From an uncultured Clostridia bacterium (GTDB lineage Bacteria > Bacillota > Clostridia > Christensenellales > UBA1242): a DNA stretch of 13,324 nucleotides. A program made the translations under genes and the position numbers. This document shows positions 6,291 through 13,324 of this stretch, one piece after another. Within the stretch, counting starts at the first letter, position 1. Every line of letters starts with the position of its first letter. A model generated the notes under the pieces. That model searched no databases. It saw only the letters and a list, made by a program, of their open reading frames with translations, and was not told the DNA's origin. The stretch spans positions 1-13,324 of the forward strand of contig CAMOCH010000019.1 of NCBI GenBank assembly GCA_946610655.1, read 5' to 3'.

Positions 6291-7105
6291 TCAAAAAAAT
6301 TGTATGCATTTTGATAAAATAATTTGCTTATATCATCAAAAGTATATCCTCTTTTTGTTAATTTTTTTAATAATAATTTTTCTAATGATTGATAATTTTT
6401 AATGTTTTTTGGAAGATGTTTTGTTCCATAAAAATCTGTTCCAATTGCAAAATAATCAATGCCAAATTTGTTAACACAATAATCAACGTGATTAACAAAA
6501 TCATCAATAGTTGATTTATGTTTGCCACATAAAAAATCACTCACTAAAGCAAAAGAAACGAGCCCACCACTTTCAGTTATAATTTTAATTTGATAGTCTT
6601 TTAAATTTCGTTTATGAGCATTCATTTCATAACTTGCAGTGTGAGAACATAACATTGGTTTTGTTGTTAAATTAGATAACGTCATAAAACTTTTTTCATT
6701 AAGGTGTGCTGTATCTATAAATATATCATTGTTTTCAAATAGTTTAATAACATCTTTTCCAAAGTTTGTTATGTCTCCATTATCAAGAGCTCCACCAGCT
6801 AAAATATTGTTGTAATTCCAAGTGAGTGAACAATATTTTGATTGATTATTTATTATTTCAAACATATTTTGTTTTGTAAGAAAATGAAGGTCTTCTATAG
6901 CCAAAGATAAATTTTCATTTGAAGATATAAATGCTGATGCATTATTTATCGTTTCAAGAGCCAAATTTGGCTTCATTTTGCTTGTCCACACAGCTGTTAT
7001 TATATGCTGCGCAACATTAATTGATTTATTAATGTATTTTTGTTTAGACCAATTAAATTTTAGTGTGGTAAAATAATCATTGTGTGTGTCAAATATTTTA
7101 TACAT
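6284..7105 (-). CDS. Membrane-dipeptidase family (M19) metallopeptidase
   Basis: Zinc dipeptidase of the renal/membrane dipeptidase family, which hydrolyses dipeptides, often with tolerance for D-residues. The 273 residues keep the whole active site: His8 and Asp10 (FDTHND), bridging Glu71 (AIEDLHF), His134 (DTAH), His155 (CSHT), Arg166 (HKRN) and Asp224 (GTDFYG). Spacing from His155 to Arg166 (11) and Asp224 (69) matches the human enzyme. It is shorter than most relatives (310-400 residues), and the loops between the early and middle ligands are compact. No signal peptide is seen, so a cytosolic role in peptide turnover or recycling is likely. ATG 7105 is preferred over TTG 7126 because MYKIFDTHND begins as the family does; neither has a ribosome binding site. 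It lies just past the rny terminator, so it may depend on read-through or a weak promoter. Confidence 0.87.
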   Translation of the reverse strand: MYKIFDTHNDYFTTLKFNWSKQKYINKSINVAQHIITAVWTSKMKPNLALETINNASAFISSNENLSLAIEDLHFLTKQNMFEIINNQSKYCSLTWNYNNILAGGALDNGDITNFGKDVIKLFENNDIFIDTAHLNEKSFMTLSNLTTKPMLCSHTASYEMNAHKRNLKDYQIKIITESGGLVSFALVSDFLCGKHKSTIDDFVNHVDYCVNKFGIDYFAIGTDFYGTKHLPKNIKNYQSLEKLLLKKLTKRGYTFDDISKLFYQNAYNFFEK

Positions 7106-7142
7106 AGTATATTTTATTATGCCCAATTAAAAATAATGACAA

Positions 7143-7167
7143 ACAAAAAAGCAGGCGTATTGCCTGC
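7143..7167 (-). terminator. Rho-independent terminator of rny
   Basis: GCAGGC (7151-7156) and GCCTGC (7162-7167) enclose a 5-nt loop. On the minus strand the stem is followed by six T and then GTTT. It is 15 bp beyond the rny stop codon. Confidence 0.87.
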
Positions 7168-7181
7168 TCAGTTTTTTATTT

Positions 7182-8741
7182 TTATTGTGCAACATCAGTT
7201 GCTCTAGTTTCTCTAATGACATTAACTTTAATTGTGCCAGGATATTCAAGTTCGCTTTCAATTTTTCTTGCTATGTCTTTTGCGAGAAGTACCATTGCGC
7301 CATCATCAACTTCTTCTGGTTTAACTGCAATTCTAATTTCTCTACCTGCTTGAATCGCAAAACTACTTGCAACACCTTTAAAGCTATTTGCAATTTCTTC
7401 AAGTTTTTCAAGACGTTTAACATAAGCATCTAAGCTTTCTCTTCTAGCCCCTGGACGGCTGCTAGAGATTGCATCTGCAACTTGAACTAATATTGCTTCA
7501 ATGCTGTGAAATGGAACATCACCATGGTGTGCTTCTATGCAATGAATAACTTCTTCACTTTCTTTATATTTTTTAGTAAGTTCAACACCAATTTGAACGT
7601 GGCTTCCTTCCATTTCAAAGTCTAGTGCTTTACCAATATCGTGAAGAAGTCCCCCGCGTTTTGCAATGTTTACATTTGCACCAATTTCTCCAGCAAGAAG
7701 ACCTGCAATATGACAAGTTTCAAGCGAATGTTTTAAAACATTTTGGCCATAGCTTGTTCTATATTTAAGTCTTCCTAAAACTTTAACAAGTTCTGGGTGC
7801 ATATTAAATATTCCAGCTTCAAATATAGCATTTTCACCGGCCTCTTTAATTGTGCCTTCAATATCCTTTTTAACTTTTTCAACAATTTCTTCAACTCTTG
7901 CGGGATGAATACGACCATCATTGATAAGTTTTTCAAGAGTAAGTCTTGCAACTTCTCTTCTTATTGGGTCAAAACTACTAAGAATAACAGCTTCTGGAGT
8001 GTCATCAACAATAAGATCAACACCAGTTGCATTTTCTATTGCACGAATGTTTCTACCTTCACGACCAATAATTCTTCCTTTCATTTCATCATTAGGAAGG
8101 TTAACGGCAGTGACAGTTACTTCACTTGTTTGATCTGTTGCGCATTTTTGAATGGCAAGGGTCACAATGTCCCTTGCTTTTTTCTCTCCCTCTTCTTTAG
8201 CTTTTTCTTCAATGTCGCGAACAATATTGCCAGCTTCTTTTTTTGCATCATCAACAATACTATCAACAAGTTGTTTTTTTGCTTCATCTTTAGAAAGTCC
8301 AGCAATTTTTTCAAGTTCTTTACTTATTTTGTTGCGTTCGTTTTCTAAGTCTTTATTTGCAAGTTCAATTTTTTTAAACTCATCATCAAGTGATGATTTT
8401 TCTTTTTCAATTTGTTCTAATTTTTTATCTAAACTTTCTTCTTTTTTGTCTAAGCTTTCTTCTCTTTGAAAAAGTCTATTTTCTTGTCTTTGAATTTCAT
8501 TGCGTCTATTCTTGATTTCTTCGTCAGATTCAGTCTTAAGTTTAAGAATTTCTTCTTTAGCTTCAAGCATTGCTTCTTTTTTAATATTTTTAGCTTCGTT
8601 TTGTGCGTCAGAAACTAATTTGCTAGCTTGAGCATTTGCTTTACCTAATTTATTTTTTTGCACAAGAATAGTTATTCCTGTGGCAGCGCCTGCTCCAACA
8701 ACAAGACAACCAAGGGCAATTGCTATATAAACTCCAACCAT
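7182..8741 (-). CDS. rny: Ribonuclease Y
   Basis: Membrane-anchored endoribonuclease that starts mRNA decay in many Firmicutes. At 519 residues it has the full layout: one N-terminal membrane helix (3-27), a long charged coiled coil (about 30-195, with the repeat EESLDKK EESLDKK at 94-107), a KH RNA-binding domain with GRIIGREGRN (222-231), an HD metal-dependent phosphohydrolase domain with the signature LLHDIGK (366-371; His367 and Asp368), and the conserved C-terminal tail ending near EYPGTIKVNVIRE. A purine-rich AAGGGG sequence lies 6 nt before ATG 8741. It directly follows recA as in other Firmicutes, but with its own promoter and terminators on both sides, so it is probably transcribed alone. 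ymdB and spoVS, which often follow it, are replaced by a dipeptidase gene. Confidence 0.97.
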   Translation of the reverse strand: MVGVYIAIALGCLVVGAGAATGITILVQKNKLGKANAQASKLVSDAQNEAKNIKKEAMLEAKEEILKLKTESDEEIKNRRNEIQRQENRLFQREESLDKKEESLDKKLEQIEKEKSSLDDEFKKIELANKDLENERNKISKELEKIAGLSKDEAKKQLVDSIVDDAKKEAGNIVRDIEEKAKEEGEKKARDIVTLAIQKCATDQTSEVTVTAVNLPNDEMKGRIIGREGRNIRAIENATGVDLIVDDTPEAVILSSFDPIRREVARLTLEKLINDGRIHPARVEEIVEKVKKDIEGTIKEAGENAIFEAGIFNMHPELVKVLGRLKYRTSYGQNVLKHSLETCHIAGLLAGEIGANVNIAKRGGLLHDIGKALDFEMEGSHVQIGVELTKKYKESEEVIHCIEAHHGDVPFHSIEAILVQVADAISSSRPGARRESLDAYVKRLEKLEEIANSFKGVASSFAIQAGREIRIAVKPEEVDDGAMVLLAKDIARKIESELEYPGTIKVNVIRETRATDVAQ

Positions 8742-8851
8742 AATATACCCCTTTTTATTTGTTGATTTTATACTATTTATTCAATTATAAAATATATTTA
8801 AAATTAACTTATTATTAATTTATTAATTCACTATAATTGTAGTATATTTTT

Positions 8852-8881
8852 ATACTATCACAATAAAAAAAGTATTGTCAA
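8852..8881 (-). promoter_or_regulatory. Promoter of rny
   Basis: TTGACA (8881-8876) and TAGTAT (8857-8852) are separated by 18 bp. A 7-bp-arm inverted repeat TAGTATA/TATACTA (8840-8857) covers the -10 box and start region. The leader would be about 100 nt. Nothing else is seen in this recA-rny gap besides the recA terminator. Confidence 0.5.
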
Positions 8882-8940
8882 GCAAGTTTATTTTTATAAA
8901 ATAATTTTAAATGCTTTTTTGAATGATTTTGTAATTTTAT

Positions 8941-8972
8941 AAAGAAAAAATCACACAAATTAATGTGTGATT
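8941..8972 (-). terminator. Rho-independent terminator of recA
   Basis: AATCACACA (8949-8957) and TGTGTGATT (8964-8972) pair around a 6-nt loop. On the minus strand the stem runs into TTTTTTCTTT. It starts 5 bp after the recA stop codon. Confidence 0.87.
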
Positions 8973-8977
8973 GATAT

Positions 8978-9976
8978 TTATTTACCTTGAGCAATAGACT
9001 CTTTAATTTGTGCTTCAACTTTAGCATAAAATTCTGGGTTGTTTTCGATATAAGCTCTTGTGTTTTCTCTGCCTTGTCCTATTTTTTCGCCGTCATAGCT
9101 GAACCAAGCACCACTCTTTTGAATAATATCTCTTTCAACAGCCATATCAAGCAAACAGCCAGATTTTGAAATGCCTTGTCCAAACACAATATCAAACTCT
9201 GCAGTTTTAAAAGGAGGAGCCATTTTGTTTTTTACAACTTTAACTTTTGTTCTTGCTCCAACGGTATCAGCTCCGTCTTTAAGAACTTCACCTTTTCTAA
9301 CGTCAAGTCTAACACTTGAATAAAATTTAAGAGCTTTTCCACCAGGGGTTGTTTCTGGGTTACCAAACATAACTCCAACTTTTTCTCTTAATTGGTTAAT
9401 AAACACAACGCAAGTTTTTGTTTTGTTTGTAATACCTGCAAGTTTACGAAGAGCTTGACTCATAAGTCTAGCTTGAAGACCAACATGGCTATCACCCATT
9501 TCTCCGTCAATTTCAGCTTTTGGAGTAAGTGCTGCAACTGAGTCGATAACAACAACATCAACTGAGCCGCTTCTAACCAAGCTTTCAGCAATTTCAAGAC
9601 CTTGTTCACCAGTGTCTGGTTGAGAAACATATAAGTTTTCAATATCAACACCAAGTCTTGCTGCATAAACTGGATCTAGAGCATGTTCTGCATCAATAAA
9701 CGCAGCTGTGCCACCTGCTTTTTGAGCTTCTGCAATAATATGCAAAGAAACTGTTGTTTTACCAGAAGATTCTGGTCCATATATTTCAATAATTCTGCCA
9801 CGAGGAATACCACCAATTCCAAGTGCAATATCAAGAGGAAGACATCCTGTTGGAATAACTTCAACAGTTTGAGAAGAAACGTCTCCAAGTTTCATAATGC
9901 TTCCTTTTCCAAATGTTTTTTCAATTTGAGCGATTGCTTGCTCAAGATTTTTTTGTCTATCAGATTGAATAGCCAT
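8978..9976 (-). CDS. recA: Recombinase RecA
   Basis: ATP-dependent strand-exchange protein and co-protease for LexA cleavage. The 332 residues show Walker A GPESSGKT (67-74), the conserved EHALDP segment (97-102), Walker B with VVVIDSVAALTP (141-152), the NQLREKVGVMFGNPETTPGG block (194-213; DNA-binding loop 2) and the C-terminal domain with GQGRENTRAYI. It is slightly shorter than most RecA proteins (about 340-350) because the acidic C-terminal tail is nearly absent; it ends in KESIAQGK. GAGGG lies 4 nt before the ATG. The gene is a single unit with its own promoter, SOS-like box and terminator. cinA, normally just upstream in Firmicutes, is not present. Confidence 0.98.
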   Translation of the reverse strand: MAIQSDRQKNLEQAIAQIEKTFGKGSIMKLGDVSSQTVEVIPTGCLPLDIALGIGGIPRGRIIEIYGPESSGKTTVSLHIIAEAQKAGGTAAFIDAEHALDPVYAARLGVDIENLYVSQPDTGEQGLEIAESLVRSGSVDVVVIDSVAALTPKAEIDGEMGDSHVGLQARLMSQALRKLAGITNKTKTCVVFINQLREKVGVMFGNPETTPGGKALKFYSSVRLDVRKGEVLKDGADTVGARTKVKVVKNKMAPPFKTAEFDIVFGQGISKSGCLLDMAVERDIIQKSGAWFSYDGEKIGQGRENTRAYIENNPEFYAKVEAQIKESIAQGK

Positions 9977-10016
9977 ATTACCCTCTTTTTTTGATAAATT
10001 TTATTTTAACACTTAA

Positions 10017-10045
10017 ATTATAAAACAAACTTTCGATAAATGCAA
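10017..10045 (-). promoter_or_regulatory. Promoter of recA
   Basis: TTGCAT (10045-10040), a spacer of exactly 17 bp and TATAAT (10022-10017) give a strong sigma-A promoter about 40 bp before the recA ATG. The spacer contains an SOS-like sequence, so repression there would block polymerase. Confidence 0.75.
10022..10035 (-). promoter_or_regulatory. Candidate LexA (SOS) box in the recA promoter
   Basis: CGAAAGTTTGTTTT on the minus strand resembles the Bacillus-type SOS box CGAACRNRYGTTYG. It keeps CGAA and GTT at the right spacing but departs at positions 5, 8 and 14. The position between -35 and -10 of recA is where such a box is expected. The imperfect right half keeps this tentative. Confidence 0.45.
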
Positions 10046-10091
10046 CTAATTATTTTAATTTTTTTTAAATTAGGTGCATAAATGCAACTAA
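10036..10091 (-). repeat. 14-bp direct repeat and 22-bp imperfect palindrome upstream of recA
   Basis: ATAAATGCAACTAA occurs at 10036-10049 (covering the -35 box) and 10078-10091, exactly 42 bp apart, about four helical turns. The distal copy is half of a 22-bp near-palindrome (10070-10091) with TTAG.TGCAT / ATGCA.CTAA arms and one mismatched pair. This arrangement suits cooperative binding of a regulator at two sites. No known regulator is recognised. Confidence 0.5.
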
Positions 10092-10108
10092 ATATTAATT
10101 TTATAAAA

Positions 10109-10131
10109 CAAAAAAGCTCAAAATGAGCTTT
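10109..10131 (-). terminator. Rho-independent terminator of the ftsK-rimO-pgsA operon
   Basis: AAAGCTCA (10113-10120) and TGAGCTTT (10124-10131) pair around AAA, and T6-G-T4 follows on the minus strand. The stem overlaps the pgsA stop codon (10130-10132). Confidence 0.85.
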
Positions 10132-10738
10132 ATTTTTGTTCTGCTTCAAGATTGTCAAATGCTTTAATTGTGTTTACGATATAGTTAACGCAAGATACAA
10201 CACAAAGAATAACACCAACAATCATAAGTGCAAGGCCTGCAACTTTAAAGTATTCAACCCATGCTTTATCAACAACTTGAGAAAGACCAATGAAGAACAT
10301 TAATACCATACTTGCAAGGTCAAGGAAAAATGATTTTACTTTTCCAAATATATCAGCTGCAATAACAATGTTTTTGTTTGAAGCAACCATTCTAATTCCA
10401 CTAATTAAGATATCTCTTAAAACAACAATTAATGTCATTAATACTGCTGCCCATGTGTATGTTGTGTTTGCGGCAAGCAAAACAAGGATTATTGCAGTTG
10501 TTGTGATAAATTTGTCTGCAATTTGGTCCATAAATTTACCAAAGTCGGTAATTAAATTATATTTTCTTGCAATATAACCATCCAAAAAGTCAGTTATGCA
10601 AGCAAGAATGTATACTCCAAGAGCACAGAAGTAGCCTATTCCGTTTGGTATTGGGGCTAAAAATAGTGCTATAACAATTGGAGTGCAAATTATTCTAATA
10701 AGTGTTAGTGCGTTTGGAACATTAAGTTTAAATTTCAT
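10130..10738 (-). CDS. pgsA: CDP-diacylglycerol--glycerol-3-phosphate 3-phosphatidyltransferase
   Basis: Integral membrane enzyme that makes phosphatidylglycerol phosphate from CDP-diacylglycerol and glycerol 3-phosphate, the committed step to phosphatidylglycerol and cardiolipin. The 202 residues hold the CDP-alcohol phosphotransferase motif in exact spacing: Asp50, Asp53-Gly54, Ala57-Arg58, Gly67, Asp71 and Asp75. Several hydrophobic helices surround it (about 11-30, 34-50, 78-110 and 150-190), and NVPNALTLIRI at the start is typical of PgsA. Other members of the superfamily share the motif, but length, N-terminus and the rimO-pgsA-recA context favour PgsA. The ribosome binding site AAAGGAG (10752-10746) overlaps the rimO stop codon, so translation is probably coupled to rimO. 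Last gene of the operon. Confidence 0.93.
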   Translation of the reverse strand: MKFKLNVPNALTLIRIICTPIVIALFLAPIPNGIGYFCALGVYILACITDFLDGYIARKYNLITDFGKFMDQIADKFITTTAIILVLLAANTTYTWAAVLMTLIVVLRDILISGIRMVASNKNIVIAADIFGKVKSFFLDLASMVLMFFIGLSQVVDKAWVEYFKVAGLALMIVGVILCVVSCVNYIVNTIKAFDNLEAEQK

Positions 10739-10750
10739 ATATTTTCTCCT

Positions 10751-12088
10751 TTATATTAATTTTGCAACTAAGTCATAACCAGAAATTTTGGTTATTTTGC
10801 AAGGATATTTTGTGCCTTCTTTTAAATCGACATTAGATTTTATGAACACAACAGTATCAATTTCTGGGCTTTGATATTCTGTTCTTCCAAAGAACATGCC
10901 CTTTTGGTAATCAAAACCTTCAACGCAAACATCATATGTTTGGCCAATCATTTTTTTATTGTTTTGTTTAACAATATCTTTTTGTAAACGAACAAGAGCA
11001 ACAAGACGCTTATGTTTGATTTTTTCAGGAATTTGGTCTTCCATTTTTCCTGCTGCAGTGTTTTCTTCTTTGCTATATGTAAAAAATCCAACGTGAGTTA
11101 ATTTATATTCTTTAACAAAATTATTTAATTCTTTAAAGTCTTCTTCTGTTTCACCAGGGAATCCAACCATAAAGGTTGTTCTAATTGCAATAAACTTTTT
11201 TGATGATTGAATTTTTTCAATAAGTTTAATGATATCTTCTTTTGAGGTGTGACGATTCATTCTTTTAAGAATATTATTTGAAACATGTTGAAGAGGAATA
11301 TCGATATAGTTGCAAAGTTTATTGTTGTTTTGCATTTCCTCAATCAAGTCGTTAGTTATTGCTTCAGGATAGCAATACAAAAGTCTAATCCACTCTAACT
11401 GTTCAAATTTAGACAATTCTTGAATAAGTTTAACAAGCATTGGTTTTCCATAATTATCTATTCCATATCTTGTTATGTCTTGAGCAACAATTATTAGTTC
11501 TTTTGCTCCGTCATCAATCAAATCTTTTGCTTCGTTTAAAATGACTTCCATATTTCTGCTAATATATCTTCCTCTAATGAAAGGAATTGTGCAGAATGTG
11601 CAGTAGTTATCACAGCCATCAGAAATTTTAAGATAAGCGTAATGTGGAGGGGTTGTTATTATTCTGTGTTGAACATAAGGAACCAAGTTTTGAGAACCAG
11701 CTTTAATAAGTTTGGTTGACTTATCAAAACTTTTTGCAATATGTTCTGCAATGTGTGGGTATTGATCAATACCAAGAAAAATATCAACTTCTGGAAGTTC
11801 TTCCCTCATTTCTTTTATCCAAAGTTGAGGCATACAACCAGTTACAACAAGTTTTTTACAGGTTCCATTTTTCTTATAGTTAATCATTTCAATAATGGTT
11901 TCCATAGATTCTTTTCTTGCATTTGCAATGAAACCACATGTGTTAATTATAATAATGTCAGATTTTGCTGGGTCATTTGTAAAAACATATCCAGCATCTC
12001 TTAGGTATGTGAGCATAACCTCGCTATCAACACGGTTTTTATCACAACCAAGAGAGATAATTCCAACTTTAAGTTGTTTTTTGTCCAT
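10751..12088 (-). CDS. rimO: Ribosomal protein S12 methylthiotransferase RimO
   Basis: Radical-SAM enzyme that adds a methylthio group to a conserved aspartate of ribosomal protein S12. The 445 residues give three parts: an N-terminal UPF0004 domain with Cys15 (SLGCDKNRVDSE), Cys51 and Cys85 for the second iron-sulfur cluster; a radical-SAM domain with Cys159, Cys163 and Cys166 (GCDNYCTFCTIPFIRGRYISR region); and a C-terminal TRAM domain (about 380-445) for substrate binding. SLGCDKNRVDSE distinguishes RimO from its tRNA-modifying relative MiaB. AGGAG lies 5 nt before ATG 12088 and begins inside the ftsK stop codon, so the two genes are co-transcribed and probably coupled. ftsK-rimO-pgsA is a common Firmicutes order. 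Confidence 0.96.
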   Translation of the reverse strand: MDKKQLKVGIISLGCDKNRVDSEVMLTYLRDAGYVFTNDPAKSDIIIINTCGFIANARKESMETIIEMINYKKNGTCKKLVVTGCMPQLWIKEMREELPEVDIFLGIDQYPHIAEHIAKSFDKSTKLIKAGSQNLVPYVQHRIITTPPHYAYLKISDGCDNYCTFCTIPFIRGRYISRNMEVILNEAKDLIDDGAKELIIVAQDITRYGIDNYGKPMLVKLIQELSKFEQLEWIRLLYCYPEAITNDLIEEMQNNNKLCNYIDIPLQHVSNNILKRMNRHTSKEDIIKLIEKIQSSKKFIAIRTTFMVGFPGETEEDFKELNNFVKEYKLTHVGFFTYSKEENTAAGKMEDQIPEKIKHKRLVALVRLQKDIVKQNNKKMIGQTYDVCVEGFDYQKGMFFGRTEYQSPEIDTVVFIKSNVDLKEGTKYPCKITKISGYDLVAKLI

Positions 12089-12096
12089 AAGTACTC

Positions 12097-13324
12097 CTAA
12101 AAATTATCTCCAGAATCATCATCTGGTCCAAACAATTCTTCAAATTGTTCGTCTGTAATATTAAAGTCTCTAGGTCTTGACCCAACACTTGGTCCAACAA
12201 GCCCTAATTCTTCCATTTGGTCAACAATTCTTGCTGCTCGGTTAAATCCAATACGGAATTTTCTTTGAAGAAGTGATACAGAAACTTTACCATTATCTTT
12301 TGCAAATTTAACAGCTTGTTTCATATAGTCATCCATTGCGTCAATGCCACCATCAGAAGATGAAGAATCACCCTCACCTGTTTCATCTTTTTTAGAATAA
12401 ACAAGGTTTACAACATTTTCATCATATGTGGCTTGGTTATTTTCTTTAACATATTTAATGGCATTTCTAATTTCATCATTGTCACAAAATGCTGCTTGCA
12501 AACGAATTTTAGTGTTTGAATCTTGTGGTGCAAACAACATGTCACCATGACCAAGCAAACTTTCAGCACCAATTTCATCAAGAACTGTTCGGCTGTCTGC
12601 AGAACTTGCAAGAGCAAATGCAACACGTGTTGAGAAGTTGTTTTTGATTGTTCCTGTAACAACATCTACACTAGGACGTTGTGTTGCAACAACCATATGC
12701 ATACCAGCAGCACGACCAAGCTGAGTTATTCTTTGAATTGCATTTTCAAAATCTTTTTTAAGTGGTCCACTCATAAGTTCAGCAAGTTCGTCCACAACAA
12801 CAACTAAGTATGGCATTTTTGGAAGTTCACCACTTGTAACTTCAGGAATTTTGTTATATTGCTCCAAGTTTTGACACTCAGTTTTTCTAAGTAAGTCATA
12901 TCTCTTCATCATTTCATCAACAGCCCATTTTAAGGCATTGAGAGCCTTATCATGTTCATACAAAACATCTGGGAACATAAGATGAGGAAGATTATTATAC
13001 ATAGTAAATTCAACACGTTTAGGGTCTACCATAACGAATCTAACTTCATCTGGAGAGTATTTGTAAAGTATGCTCATCATAACACTATGAATGAATATAG
13101 ATTTACCAGAACCAGAAGAACCGGCAACCAAAAGGTGTATCATTTTTGGTAAACTTTTGATAATTACTCTACCATTAATATCTTTACCGATTGCAATTGG
13201 AAGTGGATCTTTGCATTTTGCAAATTCTGGACTTTCCAAAAGTTCTCTCATTCCAACCATAGAAGGTTTATCATTTTCAAGTTCAATACCAATTGCGTTT
13301 TTACCAGGAATTGGAGCTTCAATT
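12097..13324 (-). CDS. DNA translocase FtsK/SpoIIIE, C-terminal part (5' end outside window)
   Basis: Ring-shaped ATP-driven DNA pump that moves chromosome ends through the division septum. The frame is open to the right edge; 408 residues are visible, starting in the IEAPIPGKNAIGIE segment that precedes the motor's ATPase core. Walker A (AGSSGSGKS) is at about visible residues 67-75, Walker B is the VVVVDELAELM segment, and TQRPSVDVVTGTIKNNF and LGHGDM are typical motor blocks. After an acidic Ser/Asp-rich linker comes the winged-helix gamma domain (LLQRKFRIGFNRAARIVDQMEELGLVGP), which reads KOPS/SRS orienting sequences, then an acidic end. The membrane domain is outside the window, so FtsK (division) and SpoIIIE (sporulation) cannot be told apart. 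A start at internal Met 13260 is not right because homology continues upstream of it. Confidence 0.96.
   Translation of the reverse strand, partial: IEAPIPGKNAIGIELENDKPSMVGMRELLESPEFAKCKDPLPIAIGKDINGRVIIKSLPKMIHLLVAGSSGSGKSIFIHSVMMSILYKYSPDEVRFVMVDPKRVEFTMYNNLPHLMFPDVLYEHDKALNALKWAVDEMMKRYDLLRKTECQNLEQYNKIPEVTSGELPKMPYLVVVVDELAELMSGPLKKDFENAIQRITQLGRAAGMHMVVATQRPSVDVVTGTIKNNFSTRVAFALASSADSRTVLDEIGAESLLGHGDMLFAPQDSNTKIRLQAAFCDNDEIRNAIKYVKENNQATYDENVVNLVYSKKDETGEGDSSSSDGGIDAMDDYMKQAVKFAKDNGKVSVSLLQRKFRIGFNRAARIVDQMEELGLVGPSVGSRPRDFNITDEQFEELFGPDDDSGDNF

Noticed and set aside
7106..7126. Dipeptidase start at TTG 7126
   Set aside because: It has no ribosome binding site and the extra seven residues precede a natural family start at MYKIFDTHND.
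7797..8348. 183-codon open frame on the plus strand opposite rny
   Set aside because: It is rich in Phe, Asn, Cys and Ser with no recognisable domain, and lies wholly opposite the highly conserved RNase Y coding sequence and its coiled coil.

Overview
The window is about 13.3 kb of very AT-rich DNA. It comes from a low-GC Gram-positive bacterium, most likely an uncultured Clostridia-type Bacillota. The support is a serS T-box leader, GGAGG-type ribosome binding sites, TTGACA/TATAAT promoters, Rho-independent terminators, an RNase Y gene, and the conserved ftsK-rimO-pgsA-recA-rny order. TGA is not read as a codon in the recognised genes, so the genetic code is standard and a mollicute is unlikely. 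The species cannot be named from the sequence.

Layout from left to right. A PadR-type regulator on the minus strand runs off the left edge and carries a very long acidic, probably disordered tail. Its promoter overlaps a perfect palindrome. Facing away from it on the plus strand is a YgjP-type zinc metallopeptidase with its own promoter and terminator. About 1.1 kb without a recognisable gene follows (2307-3436). It holds a strong hairpin next to a terminator-like stem, three copies of a two-part repeat spaced about 105-109 bp apart, a tandem decamer and an 18-bp near-palindrome. Next comes serS on the minus strand, with a complete serine T-box leader (specifier UCU, T-box bulge UGGC) and promoter. 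A plus-strand tyrosine recombinase of the XerC/D type follows, possibly read from a leaderless mRNA. It converges on an M19 dipeptidase through a shared bidirectional terminator.

The right half is a minus-strand housekeeping block: ftsK/spoIIIE (5' end outside the window), rimO, pgsA, recA, rny, dipeptidase. The first three form a tight operon, with 8 and 12 nt gaps and each ribosome binding site touching the previous stop codon. It ends in a terminator that begins inside pgsA's stop region. recA and rny each have their own promoter and terminator. The recA promoter has an SOS-like sequence between its -35 and -10 boxes. The usual Firmicutes neighbours cinA (before recA) and ymdB/spoVS (after rny) are absent here.

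Most of the window is ordinary core genome. The parts worth a second look are the PadR acidic tail, the structured gene-free region at 2.3-3.4 kb, the regulatory DNA upstream of recA, and a 12-mer shared between the 2.5-kb hairpin and the DNA just before the recombinase gene.
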